NCBI GenBank assembly: GCA_045544035.1
Contig: JAZPYE010000007.1
Coordinates: 1-64,000, forward strand
Reading direction: 5' to 3'
Origin: SIG587 sp045544035
Lineage (GTDB): Bacteria; Bacillota; Clostridia; Oscillospirales; Acutalibacteraceae
DNA length: 64,000 nt
Both the position numbers and the translations under genes were made by a program. Position 1 is the first letter of the stretch. Every line of letters starts with the position of its first letter. The notes beneath the pieces were generated by a model. It saw nothing but the letters and a program-made list of their open reading frames with translations. It was not told the origin of the DNA and ran no database searches. This document shows positions 8,044-15,614 of this stretch, in pieces.

Positions 8044-9309
8044 TTATTTATTCTTAATTTTGTCCATATATGCCTTAAATGCCTGCTCGTTTTTGTTATC
8101 GCCAGGGGTATAATACTTTTTATCCTTTAACGCATCGGGCAGATATTGCTGTTTAACATAATGGTTTTCGAAATCGTGGGGATAAAGGTAAAACTGACCT
8201 TTTTTCTCCACCTCGGCGCTGTCATAATGCTTATTTTGCAAGCTTCTCGGAATGGGATAAACTTTGCCGAGCTCAACATCACTCATTGCCGCGTTTATAG
8301 CATCGTGAGCTGAATTCGATTTAGGTGCTGTTGCCACCAAAATAACGGCGTTTGCAAGGGGCAACCTGCCCTCAGGAAGCCCCAGCATTAGGGCAGTATC
8401 CACCGCCGCTTTTACAATCGGGATAATTTGGGGATAGGCAAGGCCAACATCCTCATTAGCGCAGGCAAGAAGCCGCCTGCAGGCACTTGGCAAATCACCG
8501 GCAGCCAGAAGCCTTGCAAGGTAATAAATAGCCGCATCGGGGTCGGAGCCGCGCATTGATTTATGATAGGCTGAAATAATGTCGTAATGCTCATCCCCTG
8601 CCCTGTCATAGCGCACGGGGCTGTTTTTAAGCAGCAGCTCAACATCATCATTTGAAATCTCAATACACTCTTTGCCTTTGTCGGCAGAAAGCACGCAAAG
8701 CTCTAATGTATTGAGGGCACGGCGAACGTCCCCTGCACCGCTACGGGCAATTTGGGCAAGACCCTTTTCGGAAAATTTAATCTCCTTGCCCTTTTCGCCC
8801 TTCAAAAATTCTACCGCACGGGTGAGCGCCTCTAAAATATCCTCTGAGGCAAGCGCCTTAAACTCGAAAACGGTGGAGCGGGAAAGCACCGCCGAATAAA
8901 CATAAAAGCTGGGATTTTCGGTGGTGGAGGCAATAAGGGTTATATCCCCACTTTCAATGTAGGATAAAAGAATTTGCTGTTGCTTTTTGTTAAAATACTG
9001 AATCTCATCAAGATATAAAAGAATTCCGCCTGCCGCCTCAATGGTATTAAGGGAAGCGATAATATCCTTTATATCCGCCGTGGAGGCAACGGTGGCGTTA
9101 AGATAGTGCAGTTTTTTGCCGCAGGTGGCGGCGATAATATTAGCCACGGTGGTTTTACCAACCCCCGAGGGGCCATAAAAAATCAGGTTGGGAATTTGAC
9201 CCGACTGAATAATACGGGTAAGTAGTTTTCCCTCACCCAAAATATGCTTTTGACCGCAAACTTCTGACAGCGTTTTAGGTCTTACACGGTCGGCAAGTGG
9301 GGAAGACAT
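8044..9309 (-). CDS. rarA: Replication-associated recombination protein A (RarA/MgsA family AAA+ ATPase)
   Basis: 421 residues. RarA acts at stalled replication forks and is related to clamp-loader subunits. Seen: the N-terminal PLADRVRPKTLSEVCGQKH block, Walker A GPSGVGKTT at 46-54, Walker B with Asp101-Glu102 (LYLDEIQYFNKKQQ), sensor STTENPSFYV, and the C-terminal tetramerisation region with AYHKSMRGSDPDAAIYYLARLL and YLYPHDFENHYVKQQYLP. The start ATG 9309 follows AAGGAGG. It has its own promoter at 9373-9345 and is followed by spoVAE. Confidence 0.95.
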   Translation of the reverse strand: MSSPLADRVRPKTLSEVCGQKHILGEGKLLTRIIQSGQIPNLIFYGPSGVGKTTVANIIAATCGKKLHYLNATVASTADIKDIIASLNTIEAAGGILLYLDEIQYFNKKQQQILLSYIESGDITLIASTTENPSFYVYSAVLSRSTVFEFKALASEDILEALTRAVEFLKGEKGKEIKFSEKGLAQIARSGAGDVRRALNTLELCVLSADKGKECIEISNDDVELLLKNSPVRYDRAGDEHYDIISAYHKSMRGSDPDAAIYYLARLLAAGDLPSACRRLLACANEDVGLAYPQIIPIVKAAVDTALMLGLPEGRLPLANAVILVATAPKSNSAHDAINAAMSDVELGKVYPIPRSLQNKHYDSAEVEKKGQFYLYPHDFENHYVKQQYLPDALKDKKYYTPGDNKNEQAFKAYMDKIKNK

Positions 9310-9344
9310 ATTCTTTCGCCTCCTTAATATTACTCAATAACTAT

Positions 9345-9373
9345 ATTTTATAATAAGACAACTTCTTTTTCAA
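9345..9373 (-). promoter_or_regulatory. Sigma-A type promoter of rarA
   Basis: On the minus strand TTGAAA (9373-9368), 17-base spacer, TAAAAT (9350-9345), 35 bases before the start codon. Confidence 0.6.
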
Positions 9374-9415
9374 GTTTTTTAGACATACAATTACCTGAAA
9401 GGGAGTTTTTTTATA

Positions 9416-10933
9416 ATGAAAAAGGTGTTGTTTTTCAAAAATACCGCGCTGCTTACCGCAACACAGCTTATTTTAAGATTTTTAGGCATTGTTTTTAAGG
9501 TGTATTTAAGCGGTGCTGTTGGCAGTGAGGGCATTGGCCTTTATCAGCTTGTTTTCTCGGTTTATATGCTGGCAAACACCTTTGCTTCATCGGGCCTTAC
9601 CGTAGCGGTCACCCGCCTTATTGCCGATGAGCTGACTTTGGGCAGTGAAAATGGTGTTAAAAAAATTCTTTTTAAATGTATGGCGCTTGCCGCCTGTTTT
9701 GCGTTTTTAAGCGGATTTATTGTCTTTGTTTTCTCAAAACCCATTGCTCTTTTCTTTATTGGTGATGAAAGGAGCCTGCCCGCCCTTAAAACCCTCACCT
9801 TTTCCCTTCCCTTTATGGCAATTTCCGCCTGTGTTAGGGGCTACTTTACGGCAAGGCGCAAGGCGCTGCCACCCTGCATTTCGGGGGTTTTCGAACAGCT
9901 TATAAGAATTTTTGTTACCCTTAAAATTCTAAAGCGGGCAGTGGGCGCCGAGAATGCCTGCACCGCCATTTTAACAGGCGACCTTGTGGCAGAGGCGGCG
10001 GCAACAAGCATAATTCTGTTTTTCCTCTTTGCCGATTTTAAATATTTAAAGATTTTAAAGGGCAGGGCCCACCCGCCCTTTAAGCTAACAAAAGAAATTC
10101 TGCGAATTTCTTTTCCCATAAGCTCCTCACGGCTTATAAACAGCCTGCTTCGCACCGCCGAAAGCCTGCTGGTGCCCGTATGTCTTGTTAAATTTGGAAT
10201 GGAAAGAAGTGCGGCGGTGTCGGTTTTTGGAATGATTAAGGGAATGGCGCTGCCTCTTATCTTTTTCCCAAGCTCACTGCTTTCCTCGGTTTCTTCACTG
10301 CTTATCCCCGAAATTTGCGAAGCAAAGGCAAAGGGACAAACGGGAATTGCCCGAAAGCAAATTGGAAAGGTGCTTAAAATCACCGCCCTTTCGGGCCTTT
10401 TTCTAGCCGCAGTTTTCCTTTTTTGCGGCGAAACCCTTTGCACACTTATTTATAAGGAGTCAGGTGTGGCACTGCTTGTAATTGCCCTTGCCCCACTAAC
10501 GCCGCTAATGTACCTTGACAGCGTGTGTGACGGCATTTTAAAGGGGCTTGACCAACAAAATTTTTCCTTTAAGGTCACAGTGAGCGATTCAGCTTTACGC
10601 CTTGTTTTTACCCTTTTCTTTGTCACCAAATTCGGAATGAGCGGCTTTCTGGGCATTATGTATTTCAGCAACCTTTACACCTGCCTTTTAAACTGCTTAA
10701 GGCTACAAAAAGTTATGGGTATTAAAATTAAACCCCTGCGCAATGTGCTTGTTCCCGCCCTTTTTGCCTTTGCCTGCGGCTATCTTACAAAATCGGCGCT
10801 TTTGCCCTTTTCACTGCCACAAATTTTTTATGCCGTTATTTTTTGCATTTTCGCCTTTGCTTTTTTCTTTACCCTGCTACTTCTTGGCGGCATAACAAGC
10901 AAAGAGGAAATAAGAAACCTTATTACAAAATAA
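9416..10933 (+). CDS. SpoVB-type polysaccharide flippase (MOP/MviN superfamily membrane protein)
   Basis: 505 residues with about 14 predicted membrane helices. The N-terminus NTALLTATQLILRFLGIVFK with VGSEGIGLYQLVFSVYMLA is characteristic of the SpoVB/YtgP branch of the oligosaccharidyl-lipid flippase family. In Bacillus these proteins take part in lipid II flipping or spore cortex formation, so a role in envelope or cortex precursor transport is likely. Whether it is the strict spoVB orthologue cannot be decided from one sequence. It is a single-gene unit with a GAAAGGGAG ribosome site, convergent with spoIIID and sharing its terminator. Confidence 0.82.
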   Translation: MKKVLFFKNTALLTATQLILRFLGIVFKVYLSGAVGSEGIGLYQLVFSVYMLANTFASSGLTVAVTRLIADELTLGSENGVKKILFKCMALAACFAFLSGFIVFVFSKPIALFFIGDERSLPALKTLTFSLPFMAISACVRGYFTARRKALPPCISGVFEQLIRIFVTLKILKRAVGAENACTAILTGDLVAEAAATSIILFFLFADFKYLKILKGRAHPPFKLTKEILRISFPISSSRLINSLLRTAESLLVPVCLVKFGMERSAAVSVFGMIKGMALPLIFFPSSLLSSVSSLLIPEICEAKAKGQTGIARKQIGKVLKITALSGLFLAAVFLFCGETLCTLIYKESGVALLVIALAPLTPLMYLDSVCDGILKGLDQQNFSFKVTVSDSALRLVFTLFFVTKFGMSGFLGIMYFSNLYTCLLNCLRLQKVMGIKIKPLRNVLVPALFAFACGYLTKSALLPFSLPQIFYAVIFCIFAFAFFFTLLLLGGITSKEEIRNLITK

Positions 10934-10959
10934 GAGGAGGCAACCGCCTCCTCTTTTAT
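10932..10959. terminator. Bidirectional terminator between spoVB-like gene and spoIIID
   Basis: Perfect 10-bp stem AAGAGGAGGC/GCCTCCTCTT with loop AACC, followed by a T-run. Confidence 0.88.
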
Positions 10960-10963
10960 TTGT

Positions 10964-11212
10964 TTATTCTCCCTTATATTTCTTTCTGGTTGCCATGCCA
11001 CCTCTTATGTGGCGCTCCTGCTTATTTTTCTCCAGCACCGCCTTAACCTGTTTATATAGGGCAGGCTGACTGCGCTTTAGCCGCTCGGTCACATCCTTGT
11101 GCACCGTTGATTTGCTCACCTTAAACACCTTTGCCGCAGCCCTCACGGTGCCGCCCGTTTCCACAATGTATTCTCCCAGCAGCGTTGCCCTATCAGAACC
11201 CAAACGATTCAT
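10964..11212 (-). CDS. spoIIID: Sporulation transcriptional regulator SpoIIID
   Basis: 82 residues, the size of SpoIIID, a mother-cell DNA-binding protein that switches gene expression from the sigma-E to the sigma-K stage. The helix-turn-helix block GGTVRAAAKVFKVSKSTVHK (residues 20-39) is nearly diagnostic, followed by DVTERLKR and a basic C-terminus (IRGGMATRKKYKG). The start ATG 11212 follows AAAGGAAGG. The start codon lies in an arm of a perfect 15-bp inverted repeat (separate entry). Its presence, with spoIIE and spoVAE, is the strongest sign that the organism makes endospores. Confidence 0.95.
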   Translation of the reverse strand: MNRLGSDRATLLGEYIVETGGTVRAAAKVFKVSKSTVHKDVTERLKRSQPALYKQVKAVLEKNKQERHIRGGMATRKKYKGE

Positions 11213-11250
11213 AGAAAATCCCTTCCTTTAATAAATTCTATGAATCGTTT
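11202..11250 (-). promoter_or_regulatory. Perfect 15-bp inverted repeat enclosing the spoIIID translation start
   Basis: On the minus strand, AAACGATTCATAGAA (11250-11236) pairs perfectly with TTCTATGAATCGTTT (11216-11202). The AUG (11212-11210) is inside the 3' arm and the ribosome site AAAGGAAGG is in the 19-base loop. The hairpin would hide the start codon in the mRNA. Seen in sequence; the control role is inferred. Confidence 0.8.
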
Positions 11251-11338
11251 TTTCTTTTTAGAATAATAATTACATCGGCGAAGCCGCACATTTTTTATTT
11301 TTTGTTATTTATTTTCTTGGCAGGGGGGGGAGACAATG

Positions 11339-11513
11339 TTATGTAAACCTCAAACCCGTTGCCGTTTTATTTCGTTGTTTTTATATTATGTAAACCGAGG
11401 AGGCTTGTCCTACGGCATTAAATTTATTACATTAAATTTTGTAATAAAAAAACAAACATTCCTATATTATGTAAACCAAACGCGGTGTTTATTTTTGTGC
11501 TGTTATGTTAACC
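11339..11513. repeat. Four direct copies of the 11-mer TTATGTAAACC
   Basis: Exact copies at 11339-11349, 11386-11396 and 11467-11477 and a one-mismatch copy (TTATGTTAACC) at 11503-11513, all in the same orientation, in the spacer between tadA and spoIIID. Inverse copies occur after terminators elsewhere in the window (26517-26527, 29124-29134). No gene is seen in 11251-11507. The motif resembles one half of a Xer dif site, but no partner half with proper spacing is visible. Confidence 0.7.
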
Positions 11514-11951
11514 TTGATTTCTTAAATCCTTAAAGAAATTTTGCAACATTTCGGTACACTGACTTTCGCAAATTCCCGAATAAATTTCTGTGTTTGTGTT
11601 TGCTGTGAAAACATTTTGAGCGCTGCCGCAGGCACCCGCAGTAAAATCATAGGCGCCGAAAATCACCGATTTAATTCTTGCGTTTATGATAGCGCCTGCA
11701 CACATAACGCAGGGCTCAAGAGTCACATAAAGCTCGCAGTCATCAAGCCGCCAGCTATGAAGCTTCTTGCAGGCCGTCTCTATAGCTCTGATTTCGGCGT
11801 GACCAAGGGCGCTTGAGGTTTGTTCGCGGTCGTTTTTGCCAACACCTACAATTTCACCGTTTCTAACCACCACGGCGCCAACGGGAATTTCGCCGTTTTT
11901 GGCGGCTTCAATGCCTAATTCAATGGCTCTGTACATAAATTTCTTATCCAT
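11508..11951 (-). CDS. tadA: tRNA-specific adenosine deaminase
   Basis: 147 residues. TadA deaminates A34 to inosine in tRNA-Arg(ACG); that very tRNA is encoded at 27.8 kb. The zinc site is complete: HAE at 51-53, with catalytic Glu53, and PCVMC at 80-84. Other family blocks are PVGAVVVRNGEIV and INARIKSVIFGA. Two ATGs are close together; ATG 11951 has a proper six-base spacing from AAAGGA, while ATG 11957 abuts it, so 11951 is chosen. A parS site lies just upstream. Confidence 0.95.
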   Translation of the reverse strand: MDKKFMYRAIELGIEAAKNGEIPVGAVVVRNGEIVGVGKNDREQTSSALGHAEIRAIETACKKLHSWRLDDCELYVTLEPCVMCAGAIINARIKSVIFGAYDFTAGACGSAQNVFTANTNTEIYSGICESQCTEMLQNFFKDLRNQG

Positions 11952-11963
11952 AAACATTCCTTT

Positions 11964-11979
11964 TGTTTCACGTGAAACA
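11964..11979. other. parS centromere site 1
   Basis: The perfect 16-bp palindrome TGTTTCACGTGAAACA, the classic ParB/Spo0J binding site. An identical copy is at 17597-17612. Such sites cluster around bacterial origins. Confidence 0.95.
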
Positions 11980-11990
11980 TTTTATTTAAA

Positions 11991-12017
11991 AACGCCGAAA
12001 AGCAAATTTTCGGCGTT
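11991..12017. terminator. Bidirectional terminator
   Basis: Stem AACGCCGAAAA/TTTTCGGCGTT with a short loop, flanked by A- and T-runs. It ends the gyrB-gyrA-CPBP transcript (minus strand). Confidence 0.85.
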
Positions 12018-12028
12018 TTTGACAAGGT

Positions 12029-13027
12029 TTATCTTAAAAATATGGCCTCAACAAGGGTTAAAATGATGCAAATTACAACAATAGGGGAGGTGAAAAACCA
12101 AATCAGCTTATCCTTGGTTGTTGCAACGGTTTTATTTTCCTCAATTTCAAGACATTCGTTTTCCTTTTTAGATAGAAGGAAAATGCCCAAAACGCCGAGA
12201 AGCAGATTAAAGCACAGCACAAAGAGGTAAACAGTGTTTACAAGCTCAAATCCAAACCACTCGCCAAGGTAATAAACACCCACTGAAATAAAGTTATTAA
12301 CAAAGTGAATGATAATTGCAGGCCACATTGAGCCGCTTTTAACCGTGGCATAGCCCACCGCAAGGCCTATTATGGCGGCAAAGAAAATTTGGGTAAAGTT
12401 GCCGTGGATAAGGCCAAATAAAACCGATGAAACGATTATTGCAAAGCCGTCACCATAACGCCTGAGTGAACCGAGGCACACCCCACGCATTCCAAATTCC
12501 TCAACAAAGGCGGGAACTAGCGCGGTGGAGATAAATGCGAGGGTTACTCCGAAAATGCCTTCGGGATAGGAGGGCTCAACATACTTATCGGGGAAGCCAA
12601 GGTTTATAAAAATTGCTCCACTAACCGAATTTGCAATGTTTGAAAACGCTGCCGCGCCAATGCCGATTAAGATAAGTGGCAAGAATGTGCCTTTTTTGGG
12701 TTTTCCAAAGGGGAGAAGCTCGTTTACCTTAAACCCACCCCATTTCATAAGCACCGAAAAGGGAAGAATGAAAAAGGCGATGGATAAAAGTATCTGTACA
12801 AAGCAGGAAACGGCAGGGTCTCCGATAAGATTATCAAGATAACCGCTGGGAACACCAAAAATGCCCAAAATAGTGGACAAAAGGGTGTACCAACCCAGGG
12901 AAATCAGAAGAACTGCGCCGTAAGCAAGGCCCAAAGCGTTGCCAAGGCGGCGAATGCCCTCCTTTTCGTTTTTGCGTGCAATTCTCCGTTTTTCTCTTAT
13001 TTCAAGTTCTATTAAAGCATCTTCCAT
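12029..13027 (-). CDS. CPBP family intramembrane metalloprotease (CAAX/Abi type)
   Basis: 332 residues with a charged N-terminus (about 1-30) and some eight membrane helices. The three CPBP motifs are present: EEFGMR at 176-181, FGLIHGN at 204-210 and HFVNN at 241-245, which together hold the glutamates and histidines thought to bind zinc. The family includes prenyl-protein proteases and bacteriocin self-immunity proteins; the substrate is unknown here. It starts six bases after gyrA on the same strand and so is probably the last gene of the gyrase operon. That placement suggests only shared transcription, not shared function. Confidence 0.87.
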   Translation of the reverse strand: MEDALIELEIREKRRIARKNEKEGIRRLGNALGLAYGAVLLISLGWYTLLSTILGIFGVPSGYLDNLIGDPAVSCFVQILLSIAFFILPFSVLMKWGGFKVNELLPFGKPKKGTFLPLILIGIGAAAFSNIANSVSGAIFINLGFPDKYVEPSYPEGIFGVTLAFISTALVPAFVEEFGMRGVCLGSLRRYGDGFAIIVSSVLFGLIHGNFTQIFFAAIIGLAVGYATVKSGSMWPAIIIHFVNNFISVGVYYLGEWFGFELVNTVYLFVLCFNLLLGVLGIFLLSKKENECLEIEENKTVATTKDKLIWFFTSPIVVICIILTLVEAIFLR

Positions 13028-13033
13028 AGGGAA

Positions 13034-15595
13034 TTATTCCTCTGCTTTTTCTTCAGTTTCGTTTTCCCCTTCATTTTCCGCTTCTGTGCCCACCTCAGCC
13101 GCATCGGCATCGGGGGCTTCGGGAGTAGTGAATTCCTCCTCATCATCGTGTTCGCTTATAGCCGCAGAAAGAATGATGGTGTCGCCTGTCACTCTCTTAA
13201 CCCTTACACCCTTTGAGGGGCGGTTAAAGGTGCTGATTTGGGCGGCGGGCACCCTGATAATAACACCGTCGGAGGCAATCATAATAACATCGTCCTCATC
13301 GGTAACGTTAAGCACTGCCGCAACATCGCCGTATTTTTCTACGCGATAGTTTGTAATACCCTTACCGCCGCGGTTTTGCAGCCTGTAATCGGCAATAGAG
13401 CTCTTTCGGCCGTAGCCCGTTTCGGTAACGGTGAGCACAACGGTGTCGGCGTTTACCTTGGTCATTGCAACAACGCTGTCATCAGCCTTTAATTTAATTG
13501 CGCGAACGCCCATTGCAGTTCTGCCCATGGGGCGAACATCGGTCTCACTAATGTGAATTGCCATGCCCTTCTTGGTGGCAATAAGCAGTTCATCGGAACC
13601 ACTTGTCATTTCGGTAAAGGCAAGCTCATCGCCCTCATCAAGAGAAAGGGCAATAATACCGGTTTTTCTAATATTCTGGAACTGGTCAAGGTGTGTTCTC
13701 TTAATGGTGCCGTTTTTGGTGACCATAACCACATAGGCATCGGTTTTAACATCATCACAGGGGAGAATGTTGGTAATTTTTTCGCCCGACATAAGGGGTA
13801 AAATGTTAACCATGTTCATTCCCTTGCCAATTCGGCTGCCTTCGGGAATTTCATAAGCCTTCAGCTTATAAATTCTGCCAAGGTTAGAGAACATAAGGAT
13901 ATAATCGTGAGAGGAGCATACAAACATGCTCTCCACAATATCATCTTCTCTGGTTGTCATGCCACGAATGCCTCTGCCACCGCGGTTTTGAACGGAATAT
14001 TCACTGCTCGGAATGCGCTTAATATAGCCATTTCTGGTCTTTGTAAGAACACATTCCTCTTCGGGAATAAGGTCTTCAATGTCAACCTCGCCCGAAACTG
14101 CTGAAATTTCGGTGCGGCGGTCATCGGAATATTTATCACGGAGATTTAATGCCTCGGTCTTAACAATATCAAGAACACGGCTGTGTGAAGCTAAAATTTC
14201 CTGACATTCCTTAATAAAGGCGTGTTTTTCCTTAAGCTCATCCTCAATTTTTTGTTTTTCCATGCCCGCAAGTTTGCCAAGCTGCATTTGAACAATGGCG
14301 GTTGTTTGAATTTCATCAAAGCCGAAGCGGTCAGAAAGCCTTTCCTTTGATTCAGGAATGGTTTTTGAGGTACGGATTATGGAAATAACCTCATCAATAA
14401 AGTCAATTGCCTTATTCAGCGCCTCTAAAATGTGGGCGCGCTCCTGCGCCTTTTTCATATCAAAGGCTGTTCTGCGCTCAATAATCTCACACTGGAAGTC
14501 AATGCAGTTTTGGAGCATATCCTTTAGGGTTAAAACCTGGGGCTTGCCGCCGACAATGGCAATAAGGTTTGCGCCAAAGGTGGTTTGAAGCTCGGTGTAG
14601 GAGAAAAGCTTGTTAAGCACTACCTGAGGGTTAGCATCCCTTTTTACATCAACAACAATTCTGATACCGCCATCACGCTTTGAGGAATAGTCAACAACAT
14701 CATCAATGCCCTCAACGCGCTTTTCGGCGGCCAAATCGTAAATTTTCTTAACTAATGCTTCTTTTCTAACCTTGTAGGGAATTTCGGTGATAACAATGCG
14801 GAATTTTCCGTTTGAAAGCTCCTCAATTTCGGTTTTACCGCGAACGATAATCTTGCCCTTACCCGTTGCATAGGCGGCTCTGATTCCCGCTCTGCCCATA
14901 ATAATGCCGCCGGTGGGGAAGTCGGGACCCTTAATGTACTCGCAAAGCTCGGGCAAATCTGCTTCAGGATTATCAATAAGGCAGCACATGGCATCAATGG
15001 TTTCGCCCAAATTGTGGGGCGGAATTTCGGTTGCCATACCAAATGCAATACCGCTTGAGCCGTTAACAAGAAGCTGTGGGAAGCGAACGGGGAGAACGGT
15101 AGGTTCTTTTAAGCGGTCATCGTAGTTCGGAACAAAATCAACGGTGTCCTTATCAATATCATCAAGCATATGAACCGATAAACGATTCATTTTAGACTCG
15201 GTATAACGGTAAGCGGCGGCAGGATAGCCATCAATGTTACCAAAGTTACCGTGTCCATCAATAAGAGGATAGCGGAGAGAGAAATCCTGCGCCATTCTTA
15301 CCATTGCATCGTAAACCGAGCTGTCACCGTGGGGATGATAACGACCAAGCACCGAACCAACAGTGTCGGCGCACTTTCTGTAAGCCTTTTCGGGGGTCAG
15401 ACCGTTTTCATACATTGTGTAAAGAATTCTGCGGTGAACCGGCTTTAAACCATCACGAACATCAGGCAGCGCACGACCAACGAGAACCGACATACCATAC
15501 TGCAGCATGCTGCTTTTAACTTCATCAACAATTTCAACAGGTAAAATATTGGTATCCTGACTTTCGGGCCAATAAACCTTTTCTTGTTTAGCCAT
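13034..15595 (-). CDS. gyrA: DNA gyrase subunit A
   Basis: 853 residues. GyrA cuts and rejoins DNA to introduce negative supercoils. The catalytic Tyr131 with Arg130 is in PAAAYRYTE. The quinolone region reads HPHGDSSVYD, with Ser92 and Asp96 in the positions that are Ser83 and Asp87 in E. coli, so the common resistance changes are absent. The C-terminal beta-pinwheel carries gyrA boxes (VQNRGGRGIRG and LQNRGGKGIT). The tail is very acidic, as in many GyrA proteins. The start ATG 15595 follows AAAGGAGAG. It lies 19 bases after gyrB in one operon. Confidence 0.98.
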   Translation of the reverse strand: MAKQEKVYWPESQDTNILPVEIVDEVKSSMLQYGMSVLVGRALPDVRDGLKPVHRRILYTMYENGLTPEKAYRKCADTVGSVLGRYHPHGDSSVYDAMVRMAQDFSLRYPLIDGHGNFGNIDGYPAAAYRYTESKMNRLSVHMLDDIDKDTVDFVPNYDDRLKEPTVLPVRFPQLLVNGSSGIAFGMATEIPPHNLGETIDAMCCLIDNPEADLPELCEYIKGPDFPTGGIIMGRAGIRAAYATGKGKIIVRGKTEIEELSNGKFRIVITEIPYKVRKEALVKKIYDLAAEKRVEGIDDVVDYSSKRDGGIRIVVDVKRDANPQVVLNKLFSYTELQTTFGANLIAIVGGKPQVLTLKDMLQNCIDFQCEIIERRTAFDMKKAQERAHILEALNKAIDFIDEVISIIRTSKTIPESKERLSDRFGFDEIQTTAIVQMQLGKLAGMEKQKIEDELKEKHAFIKECQEILASHSRVLDIVKTEALNLRDKYSDDRRTEISAVSGEVDIEDLIPEEECVLTKTRNGYIKRIPSSEYSVQNRGGRGIRGMTTREDDIVESMFVCSSHDYILMFSNLGRIYKLKAYEIPEGSRIGKGMNMVNILPLMSGEKITNILPCDDVKTDAYVVMVTKNGTIKRTHLDQFQNIRKTGIIALSLDEGDELAFTEMTSGSDELLIATKKGMAIHISETDVRPMGRTAMGVRAIKLKADDSVVAMTKVNADTVVLTVTETGYGRKSSIADYRLQNRGGKGITNYRVEKYGDVAAVLNVTDEDDVIMIASDGVIIRVPAAQISTFNRPSKGVRVKRVTGDTIILSAAISEHDDEEEFTTPEAPDADAAEVGTEAENEGENETEEKAEE

Positions 15596-15614
15596 TTTTC
15601 ATTCTCTCCTTTCC

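Noticed and set aside
9841..10443. Open frame of 200 codons opposite the SpoVB-like gene
   Set aside because: Antisense shadow without ribosome site; the plus-strand frame has clear family motifs.
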